The notes beneath the pieces are model-generated. The model ran no database searches. It was not told the DNA's origin and was given only the letters and a program-made list of their open reading frames with translations. A program made the translations under genes and the position numbers. Positions 1-6,039 of a DNA stretch of 6,039 nucleotides are shown here, in pieces; position 1 is the stretch's first letter; each line of letters opens with the position of its first letter. Source of the stretch: Planctomycetaceae bacterium (GTDB lineage: Bacteria; Planctomycetota; Planctomycetia; Planctomycetales; Planctomycetaceae); NCBI GenBank assembly GCA_003503535.1, contig DOCI01000339.1, positions 629 to 6,667 of the forward strand, given 5' to 3'.

Positions 1-1
1 G

Positions 2-2254
2 CCGGAAAGTGGGACTCAGTATTTCGAACCCTCGTTAGCTCGAACATCTTCCGGGAATTTTATTCCTGCCAAGACATTGATGAATGATGAATACTGCAAA
101 GAGTGCCATGCCGATGCCCACAAAGGCTGGGAAAAGAGCAGGCATCATTTCAGTTCATTTAATAATACTGCTTATCTGATCAGTATCCGAGAAACCCGCC
201 GAGTCGCTTTTGAACGGGATCAATCAGTACAGGCTTCTCGCTGGTGCGCAGGATGTCACGATCCTGTCCCATTTTTCAGTGGCGCATTTGACGATCCCCA
301 ATTTGATGATGTGAATCATGCGACTTCGCAGGCAGGAATCACTTGTACCACCTGCCATGCGATTACAGAGATCCCCAGTGTTCGCGGTAATGCTGATTTT
401 GTGATTGATGAACCCGTTCATTATCCGTTCGCATTCAGTGAGAACGAACTTTTACAGTGGGTCAATAAGCAACTCGTCAAAGCCAAGCCTGAGTTTCATA
501 AGAAAACGTTCCTCAAGCCACTGCACCAATCGACGGAATTCTGTTCAACCTGTCATAAAGTCAGCCTGCCTATTGAATTGACCAAATATAAAGAATTTTT
601 GCGGGGACAGAATCATTACGACTCATTCTTTCAAAGTGGAATTTCCGGGCACAATATCCGCAGCTTTTATTATCCTCCGATTGCGGATCAGAATTGCAAT
701 CGTTGCCACATGCCATTGAAAGCTTCAAATGATTTTGGAGCGGCTCTCTTTGATGAGAGCAATCTGTTGAAAATTCATGATCATCTGTTTGTGGGAGCAA
801 ATACCGGCCTCGCCTGGCTTAAGGATAATCCGGAAATCATTCGTGCTCATCAAGAGTTTATGAAAAAGGATGTCATTCGTCTGGATCTGTTTGGCATTCG
901 TGAAGGAACTTCAGTCGATGCCAATTTGATTGCACCACTGCGTCCTGCTGTTCCTGAACTTGAGCCGGGAAACAGTTATCTGATCGAAATGGTTATTCGA
1001 ACGCTACGGGAATTGGGGCACCATTTCACACAAGGCACGACGGACTCCAATGAAATCTGGATCGAAATCGTTGTGAAAAGTGGCGATCGAATTATCGGTC
1101 ACAGTGGTGGGTTGGATGAAAAACGTCGTGTTGATCCGTGGTCGCATTTTGTGAATACATTTATGCTCGACCGGGAAGGCAATCGAATTGATCGGCGAAA
1201 TGCTCAGGATATTTTCACGCCACTTTACAGTCATCAAATTGGTCCCGGGACGGCTCAGTCTGTTCATTATCGCATTGATGTTCCCGAAGATGTCGAACAA
1301 CCGATCGAAGTCATCGCCAGATTGCATTATCGCAAATTCGATTCAACTTATATGGACATTATTTCCAAGAGCCTGAAACCGGAAGATGCACCGCTGCGAG
1401 GCAAAGAGCCCGGCGAGGAGTATTTGAATCCGCTACCGATCGTTACTTTGGCTGAAGATCGAATCGTAATCCCTGTTGCAGGTCTGGAGAGTCCTATACC
1501 TGAACAGGAATCTTCCATTCCCACCTGGCAACGCTGGAATGATTACGGAATTGGGATGTTACTCAAAGGGAAGGTGGAATTACGGCAGGCGGCTCATGCC
1601 TTTGAGAATGTGGAAGCCAGCGGACGTTACGATGGCCCACTTAATCTGGCACGTGTCTATTTTAATGAGGGGCGACTTGATGAAGCCGTTGCAGCTGTGG
1701 CTAGAGCGTCAACAGCAGCCGATCCGAAAGCTCCCAACTGGACATTGGCCTGGATGAGCGGAATCGTAAACCGCCAGCAAGGTTATTTGGAGGAAGCTAT
1801 AACAAATCTGGAAAGTGCACTCTACGATAGAACGCCAGAAATGATTGAACGTGGCTTTGATTTCAGTCAGGACTACACGGTGATCAATGAACTGGCACAA
1901 ACGTATTTTGACATGGCAAAGCGAAACCGCGGTGAGGAGCGTCGATCTATTCGCGAAGAGTATCTCAGGAAGAGCCGAGATGAATTCCAAAAAGCATTAT
2001 TGCTCGATCCGGAAAACGTGACCTCTCACTACGGTTTGCAACTGGTGTATGCACAACTTGGAGATATTAAACGTTCAGAAGAACATATGATTTTACATAC
2101 GAAGTATAAACCGGACGATAATGCTAAAGACCGTGCGATTGCAGCAGCCCGTGTAAAATATCCGGCCGCAAATCATGCCTCGGAACCTGTTGTGATTTAC
2201 GATCTGCAACGTGAGGAAACAAAATCCTATACTGAATCTCCGAAGACTGACTGA
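2..2254 (+). CDS. Multihaem cytochrome c with C-terminal TPR region, 5' partial
   Basis: Predicted exported electron-transfer protein; 750 residues are visible. Residues are counted from the TTG codon at 77. That codon is probably not the start: the frame is open back to base 2, and the extra 25 codons (ending NFIPAKTL) lead smoothly into the first haem site. Five CXXCH haem c motifs are seen: CKECH 7-11, CAGCH 57-61, CTTCH 90-94, CSTCH 156-160 and CNRCH 207-211. After the first comes W18..S21..H23-H24, the 'CxxCH...W..S.H' pattern of cytochrome c554-like proteins, where the later histidine often ligates a neighbouring haem. Residues about 265-425 form a beta-rich domain with a GHHF motif (314-317). 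Residues about 485-685 are helical TPR-like repeats (for example 520-552, 554-587, 635-683). The signal peptide, if any, lies outside the window. The next gene, 165 bp downstream on the same strand, is a surface-type propeller protein. The electron donor and acceptor are unknown. The multihaem c assignment is firm; the exact family is not. Confidence 0.93.
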   Translation, partial: PESGTQYFEPSLARTSSGNFIPAKTLMNDEYCKECHADAHKGWEKSRHHFSSFNNTAYLISIRETRRVAFERDQSVQASRWCAGCHDPVPFFSGAFDDPQFDDVNHATSQAGITCTTCHAITEIPSVRGNADFVIDEPVHYPFAFSENELLQWVNKQLVKAKPEFHKKTFLKPLHQSTEFCSTCHKVSLPIELTKYKEFLRGQNHYDSFFQSGISGHNIRSFYYPPIADQNCNRCHMPLKASNDFGAALFDESNLLKIHDHLFVGANTGLAWLKDNPEIIRAHQEFMKKDVIRLDLFGIREGTSVDANLIAPLRPAVPELEPGNSYLIEMVIRTLRELGHHFTQGTTDSNEIWIEIVVKSGDRIIGHSGGLDEKRRVDPWSHFVNTFMLDREGNRIDRRNAQDIFTPLYSHQIGPGTAQSVHYRIDVPEDVEQPIEVIARLHYRKFDSTYMDIISKSLKPEDAPLRGKEPGEEYLNPLPIVTLAEDRIVIPVAGLESPIPEQESSIPTWQRWNDYGIGMLLKGKVELRQAAHAFENVEASGRYDGPLNLARVYFNEGRLDEAVAAVARASTAADPKAPNWTLAWMSGIVNRQQGYLEEAITNLESALYDRTPEMIERGFDFSQDYTVINELAQTYFDMAKRNRGEERRSIREEYLRKSRDEFQKALLLDPENVTSHYGLQLVYAQLGDIKRSEEHMILHTKYKPDDNAKDRAIAAARVKYPAANHASEPVVIYDLQREETKSYTESPKTD

Positions 2255-2271
2255 CGAGTTCACTGTTCTGA

Positions 2272-2287
2272 AATTAAATATTTAATT
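2272..2287. repeat. Perfect 16-bp AT palindrome in the intergenic spacer
   Basis: The sequence aattaaatatttaatt equals its own reverse complement over all 16 bases. It begins 18 bp after the cytochrome stop codon. It contains no G or C and is not followed by a T-run, so it does not resemble an intrinsic terminator. It could be a regulator-binding site or an easily melted, bent stretch. The palindrome is seen directly; any function is inference. Confidence 0.5.
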
Positions 2288-2291
2288 GTCA

Positions 2292-2301
2292 ATATTAATA
2301 T
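2292..2301. repeat. 10-bp AT palindrome next to the 16-bp one
   Basis: The sequence atattaatat is a perfect palindrome 4 bp beyond the 16-bp palindrome at 2272-2287. The centres are about 17 bp apart, between one and two helical turns. In an AT-rich stretch such a short palindrome can arise by chance, so on its own it is weak evidence of a site. Confidence 0.3.
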
Positions 2302-2355
2302 CAATAAAACGCGAGTAATTCATTGGTGAAATCAAGCATTGAAAAGGGTACAAGC

Positions 2356-2385
2356 TTGAATGACTTCTGATTGATTGTGAATAAT
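2356..2385 (+). promoter_or_regulatory. Possible sigma70-type promoter for the propeller gene
   Basis: TTGAAT at 2356-2361 and AATAAT at 2380-2385 (five of six bases match TATAAT) are 18 bp apart. This would start a transcript near 2392 with a leader of under 30 bases before the ATG at 2420. The -35 match is only four of six, and planctomycete promoters are poorly characterised, so this is only a candidate. If real, the propeller gene could be transcribed separately from the cytochrome. Co-transcription across the 165-bp gap remains possible. Confidence 0.27.
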
Positions 2386-2419
2386 TCGGTTTAGTGTTGA
2401 TAGAAATTCCTGTTCTAAA

Positions 2420-4339
2420 ATGACAAATCCAAACGAAATAGTTCCTGATACTGAAGTTGATGAAGCCGATGATGCCATCATCGGTCAGGCCTTTACCTAT
2501 TCTGTGGTTTCCATGTTCGTCTTGATGGTGGTCACCGGGATTGTTGCTTATTTTGTCTGGCCGGAGATTCCAGAGGAAGTGACTCGAACTTCATTCATTG
2601 AGATGCCGGAATTGCGAGATCGTCAGGAATCGGAAATTCCGAAGATACCGTTTCAGGATATTACAGAAGAAGCCGGAATTCATTTTCGACATGAAAACGG
2701 AGCAAACGGAGAGAAACTCCTTCCTGAAACGATGGGAGGAGGTTGCGCATTTTTTGATTGCGACAACGATGGTGACCAGGATATTCTCCTCATCAATTCC
2801 AAAGCATGGAAGAATTCCCCGGAGGAAATGCCAGCTCGAACAGAGTTATACCTGAATGATGGGACTGGCCGTTTCACACAAGCAGCCGAGGAGTGGAATA
2901 TCAATCTGGAGCTTTATGGAATGGGCGTTGCCTGTGGTGATTATGACAACGATGGCAATACCGATGTTTACATTACAGCGGTTGGCTCCAATAAATTGCT
3001 GAGAAACACCGGAGCTGCATTTGAAGATGTTACCGAATTCAGTGGAGTCAATGGTGGGGATGAAGACTGGAGCACATCGGCAGGCTGGTTTGATTACGAT
3101 CATGATGGACGACTCGATTTATTCGTCTGTAATTATTTGCAATGGTCACGTGAGTCCGATGCGAATCAGAATTTTCAACTGATCGGTAATGAACGGGCTT
3201 ATGGACGTCCTCAGTATTTCCCGGGTTCTTTTTCCGTTCTATATCACAATGAAGGCAAGGGGCAATTCCGGGATGTCAGTCGGGAAGCAGGAATTCAGAT
3301 TACGAATTCCACGACAGAGAAACCGCTTGGGAAGTCTCTGGGTGTGACATTTGATGACTTCGATGGCGATGGTTTTCTGGACATTTTTGTTTCTAACGAT
3401 ACCGTGCAGAATTTCTTATTTCACAATCAACACGATGGAACATTTTCTGAGATTTCCATCGTCTCTGGTGTTGCTTACGATTCCAATGGGAATGCCAGGG
3501 GAGCGATGGGCATCGATAGTAGTCGATTTCGGAATAATGAGGAGATCGGAATCGCGATCGGAAATTTTGCCAATGAAATGACGGCTCTGTATGTTTCTCC
3601 AGAAAAGAGTTTGCAATTTAATGATGAGGCGATTTCTAATGGACTGGGGCCTATGACTCGACTGGAGCTGACCTTTGGTATCTTCTTTTTCGACGCCGAT
3701 CTCGATGGAAGGCTCGATTTGATGACCGCGAATGGTCATCTTGAAGAGGACATCAATAAAGTTCAATCGAGTCAGTTTTATGAACAGCCTCCACAGTTGT
3801 TCTGGAACTGTGGACCTGATGCGATTTCTGAATTTGTGCCTTTAAGATCAGAGAAGACGGGGAAAGAATTTTCGAAAAGACTGGTTGGGCGAGGAGCAAG
3901 TTATGCGGATATCGATCTCGATGGTGATCTCGATATTTTAATCACGACAACCGGGAATTCTCCCCGCTTGTTACGCAATAATCAGGAATTGGCTAACAAC
4001 TGGATTCGATTCGAACTGACGGGAACCGATTCCAACCGAAATGCAATTGGAGCCGTCGTGAAAATTAAGACGGAAATAGAGACTCAAGTACGTCATGTCA
4101 TGCCTACAAGAAGTTATCTCTCTCAGGTTGAATTGCCGGTGACTTTTGGACTGGGGACATCAGAGCAAATCCTCGAAGCAGAAATTCTCTGGCCGAGTGG
4201 AGTTTCAGAAAAATTAAATGATCTGCAAATCAATCTCATCTATCAAATCACCGAAGGCGATTCAAAACTGAATCCACCTCAGGTCTCTATCCCAGCTTCA
4301 AATGAGGGAAAGAATCGGAGCCTAAGCCTTCTCCCGTGA
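2420..4339 (+). CDS. Membrane-anchored FG-GAP/VCBS propeller with ASPIC/UnbV domain (CRTAC1-type)
   Basis: Complete protein of 639 residues. The ATG at 2420 is chosen because an in-frame TGA at 2378 leaves no better start; no Shine-Dalgarno sequence precedes it. A hydrophobic helix at about 25-47 with no obvious signal peptidase site suggests an uncleaved anchor with the rest outside the cytoplasm. Six calcium-loop motifs of the DxDxDGxxD type mark FG-GAP/VCBS propeller blades: 113-121, 174-182, 225-233, 313-321, 425-433 and 497-505. Another blade-like segment (377-392, GIAIGNFANE) lacks the loop. Residues about 538-605 match the ASPIC/UnbV domain, with 'GAVVKI', 'SYLSQ', 'TFGLG' and 'WPSG' in the usual order. 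Such proteins are thought to bind partners or carbohydrate with calcium-stabilised propellers; no catalytic residues are recognised. There is no CXXCH, so it carries no haem c itself. It lies downstream of, and in the same direction as, the multihaem cytochrome, which suggests a shared extracytoplasmic role. The domain assignment is secure; the molecular function is unknown. Confidence 0.94.
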   Translation: MTNPNEIVPDTEVDEADDAIIGQAFTYSVVSMFVLMVVTGIVAYFVWPEIPEEVTRTSFIEMPELRDRQESEIPKIPFQDITEEAGIHFRHENGANGEKLLPETMGGGCAFFDCDNDGDQDILLINSKAWKNSPEEMPARTELYLNDGTGRFTQAAEEWNINLELYGMGVACGDYDNDGNTDVYITAVGSNKLLRNTGAAFEDVTEFSGVNGGDEDWSTSAGWFDYDHDGRLDLFVCNYLQWSRESDANQNFQLIGNERAYGRPQYFPGSFSVLYHNEGKGQFRDVSREAGIQITNSTTEKPLGKSLGVTFDDFDGDGFLDIFVSNDTVQNFLFHNQHDGTFSEISIVSGVAYDSNGNARGAMGIDSSRFRNNEEIGIAIGNFANEMTALYVSPEKSLQFNDEAISNGLGPMTRLELTFGIFFFDADLDGRLDLMTANGHLEEDINKVQSSQFYEQPPQLFWNCGPDAISEFVPLRSEKTGKEFSKRLVGRGASYADIDLDGDLDILITTTGNSPRLLRNNQELANNWIRFELTGTDSNRNAIGAVVKIKTEIETQVRHVMPTRSYLSQVELPVTFGLGTSEQILEAEILWPSGVSEKLNDLQINLIYQITEGDSKLNPPQVSIPASNEGKNRSLSLLP

Positions 4340-4466
4340 GCTGGCATTTCTCATCAACTCTGCTAATTATTTTCTATCGTATTCTGGATCACAGTTCACA
4401 TTCATTGTACCGGATGAGCCTCGTAAGATAGTCTATCTGCCTACTCATTTCGTACGAACCTTAAAC

Positions 4467-4514
4467 AACTCAGTGAAACACTTTCTCCAGACTTTAAGTT
4501 TCATGACCTGAGTT
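4467..4514. terminator. Imperfect hairpin between convergent genes, possible terminator
   Basis: Left arm 4467-4479 (aactcag then tgaaac) pairs with right arm 4498-4514 (gtttca, then ctgagtt). This gives 7 and 6 base pairs, interrupted by a 4-base bulge (tgac, 4504-4507) on the right arm only, with an 18-base loop. It lies 128 bp after the propeller gene's stop codon and 23 bp beyond the kinase gene's stop codon on the other strand, where a two-way terminator would sit. There is no clean T-run on either strand and the stem is not GC-rich, so it is a weak intrinsic terminator at best. Confidence 0.33.
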
Positions 4515-4533
4515 TATGCCTATTATTTAGTGA

Positions 4534-4553
4534 TTCTCATTCTGATATGAGAA
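4534..4553 (-). other. Small hairpin over the kinase stop codon
   Basis: The arms ttctcat (4534-4540) and atgagaa (4547-4553) are exactly complementary around a 6-base loop and include the kinase TGA stop (4537-4539). The stem is short, AT-rich and lacks a following T-run. It might slightly stabilise the 3' end of the kinase message or may simply be chance. Confidence 0.2.
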
Positions 4554-6039
4554 GAAAACAGAGCCATTTACTATTGGGAGTATCGTTTAATCGAATTTTC
4601 TGAGCCACAACAAGGCTCCCATCGGTAAACATGTCAGGGGCATTGTCATTCTGCAGGTATTTCTGAATATTCGCAGGCAGGACTTCACTACTCATTCCTC
4701 GGGTTGCCACCTGAAATTGTCCTTGCGGATCAAGGTACAATAAGATGCGTTGGCTACTGTTGATCACATATGCATGCTGCCCCTGCTGAACGAATCCTTC
4801 CAGTAAAGCGCGTAGCCCTGTTTCAAGGTCGATTTCAATAGTCACGATCCCAAAGAGAGTTCCCGTTTTTTGATCATAAACTGGAGTTCCACTAATGATC
4901 ACGCTGCTAGAGGTGGACGGGACCCCATTGATTTCCTGTTGGGTGATTTCTTCCTGATAAACGTCTTCAGGTTGCATGCTCCGAATCATTCTGAGAACTG
5001 GCGTCTCGGTGACTGGTTGCAATCTTGCAGTTGGAACAATGTGAACCCGACTTCCGAGAGCCCGTCTACGTTCTACTCGGACAAGAGGTGTTGTGCTCTG
5101 CTCGCTATTTTCTGGATCGATGACCCAAAAAGAAACAGAGAGGTATTGTGGGTTGGCTTCTAATAAACCCATATAAATACTCTGCAGTCGTTTGACCCAG
5201 ATTTCCTCTGATTCTGCCTCTTCAGGTTTGTCCTCTGAACGTGCCTGAATAATACCTTCAATCGGAGGTAGAGTAGACATGAATCTAACATTCTTGACCA
5301 ACTCTTCACTTCGAGATTCAACTTTCGACACTAATTGATGTGACTGTGACTTTAAAGCTTCGAATCGAGCATGACGCTCGACTTCCATTGCGTTACGTGT
5401 CGCGATCCCGAAGGTGACACCACTCACTACAAGGATCGTCAGCAAGGCTGCGCAGATTTGTGAAAGCAGGCGATGATTTCCGATCCAACGGGCGGTACGA
5501 GTTTTCCAGGGTTCGATATACGCACTCACCGGCTCCCCCGCCATCCAACGTTGAATTTCCTCAGCCAGCTCAGCAGCGGACTGATATCTATTATAGGATT
5601 TAACAGAGAGAGCTTTGGAACAAATCGCTTCGAGTTCCGGTGGTGTATCCGGATTGAGACTGCTCGCAGCAGGCGGTTCCTGACTTACGATTGAACGCAG
5701 CAGTTCTGAAATCGTACTTCTCGAACTGACGTTTCCCTGAATTCGATCATGCGGGGCAAAACCTGTCAAAATGGAGAATAATATCGCGCCCAGACCGTAC
5801 ACATCCGTTAGCTCGTTAATGTCGTCCAATCGACCTGTCGCCTGTTCCGGGGACATATACATTGGCGTACCAAGAATCTGTCCGTCCTGCGTCTGATCAC
5901 TTAAGTTATATCCTGAATTTCGAAAGTTTTCAGAACTCTCGATAAGGTCGAGTTCTCCAGTAAGTTTTGCCAGTCCCCAATCGAGTACGATGACCTGTCC
6001 GTAGCTGTCGAGTACGACGTTTTCCGGCTTCAGATCACG
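4537..6039 (-). CDS. Receptor-type Ser/Thr protein kinase with C-terminal Cache-like sensor, 5' partial
   Basis: The 500 visible residues are numbered from the codon at 6037-6039. The ATG at 5862 is internal: the frame is open to the window edge and the 59 extra codons encode the catalytic loop RDLKPEN (1-7; the His of HRD would be the codon just outside) and the metal-binding DWG (20-22, in place of the usual DFG). GTPMYMSPEQ (57-66) and TDVYGLG (78-84) follow, so Asp2, Lys4, Asn7 and Asp20 needed for catalysis are present. The ATP-binding lobe is off the window. The core ends near 'RWMAGEP' (164-170), then SAYIEPW, a membrane helix at about 191-213, and an extracytoplasmic region of about 275 residues. 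That region resembles a double-Cache sensor, with 'LPPIEGIIQAR', 'SGTPVYD' and 'GTLFGIVTIEIDLE' segments. The protein stops at WLCFLLISE, where a Cache domain normally ends, with no second helix. The kinase faces the cytoplasm and would phosphorylate Ser/Thr in response to an external ligand, which is unknown. It converges on the propeller gene. Confidence 0.94.
   Translation of the reverse strand, partial: RDLKPENVVLDSYGQVIVLDWGLAKLTGELDLIESSENFRNSGYNLSDQTQDGQILGTPMYMSPEQATGRLDDINELTDVYGLGAILFSILTGFAPHDRIQGNVSSRSTISELLRSIVSQEPPAASSLNPDTPPELEAICSKALSVKSYNRYQSAAELAEEIQRWMAGEPVSAYIEPWKTRTARWIGNHRLLSQICAALLTILVVSGVTFGIATRNAMEVERHARFEALKSQSHQLVSKVESRSEELVKNVRFMSTLPPIEGIIQARSEDKPEEAESEEIWVKRLQSIYMGLLEANPQYLSVSFWVIDPENSEQSTTPLVRVERRRALGSRVHIVPTARLQPVTETPVLRMIRSMQPEDVYQEEITQQEINGVPSTSSSVIISGTPVYDQKTGTLFGIVTIEIDLETGLRALLEGFVQQGQHAYVINSSQRILLYLDPQGQFQVATRGMSSEVLPANIQKYLQNDNAPDMFTDGSLVVAQKIRLNDTPNSKWLCFLLISE

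Noticed and set aside
1004..1327. A - strand open frame of 107 codons inside the cytochrome gene.
   Set aside because: It is antisense to the beta-rich domain and shows no motif of its own.
2246..2254. Short gactgactga repeat at the cytochrome stop codon.
   Set aside because: Two to three copies of a 4-base unit are too few to be meaningful.
3416..3766. A - strand open frame of 116 codons inside the propeller gene.
   Set aside because: It is antisense to well-conserved propeller blades, its composition is atypical of a protein, and it is a shadow of the real frame.
2694..3941. Repeated Asp/Gly-rich DNA words that look like a tandem repeat.
   Set aside because: They are the codons of the six calcium-loop motifs in the propeller, spaced irregularly as blades are, not a DNA-level repeat.
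4426..4438. Palindrome agatag-t-ctatct in the convergent spacer.
   Set aside because: A one-base spacer cannot form a hairpin loop without losing pairs, and 6-bp arms in AT-rich DNA are common by chance.
4500..4560. Possible frameshift at the kinase 3' end hiding a second membrane helix.
   Set aside because: Both other frames beyond the stop close within about ten codons and encode no hydrophobic stretch, so the end at WLCFLLISE appears genuine.
4870..5163. A + strand open frame of 97 codons opposite the kinase gene.
   Set aside because: It lies wholly antisense to the Cache-like region, shows no recognisable motif, and the kinase frame explains the sequence.

Overview
The window looks like chromosomal DNA of a planctomycete with fairly low GC (mid-40s percent by eye, not counted). 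Three things point there. A multihaem cytochrome c with a TPR tail sits beside an FG-GAP/ASPIC-UnbV (CRTAC1-type) protein. There is a transmembrane Ser/Thr kinase with the 'VLDWGLAK' activation-loop start and the '(S/A)YxEPW' linker common in planctomycete kinases. No Shine-Dalgarno sequence precedes the one gene start that is fully visible. The assignment rests on recalled family patterns, not a database search.

Layout: (1) Bases 2-2254, + strand: a multihaem cytochrome c, open at the left edge. It carries five visible CXXCH haem sites, a middle beta-rich domain and a C-terminal TPR region. (2) Bases 2255-2419: an AT-rich spacer with a perfect 16-bp palindrome, a second 10-bp palindrome and a weak promoter candidate. 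(3) Bases 2420-4339, + strand: a complete 639-residue protein anchored by one N-terminal membrane helix, with six calcium-loop motifs of a beta-propeller and a C-terminal ASPIC/UnbV domain. (4) Bases 4340-4536: a convergent spacer with an imperfect hairpin that could end transcription. (5) Bases 4537-6039, - strand: a Ser/Thr protein kinase, open at the right edge, made of kinase core, one membrane helix and an extracytoplasmic Cache-like sensor that ends the protein.

How they may work together (inference): the cytochrome and the propeller protein lie in the same orientation and probably both act outside the cytoplasmic membrane. The cytochrome would carry electrons. Its TPR region and the calcium-dependent propeller would serve as binding or assembly surfaces. 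The kinase is convergent, so it is not in their operon. It looks like a ligand-sensing receptor kinase, and nothing in the sequence shows that it controls the other two.

Two of the three genes run off the window. Their apparent start codons (77 on +, 5862 on -) are internal, because both frames stay open to the window edge and encode conserved family sequence there. I found no RNA gene, mobile element, CRISPR array or attachment site.
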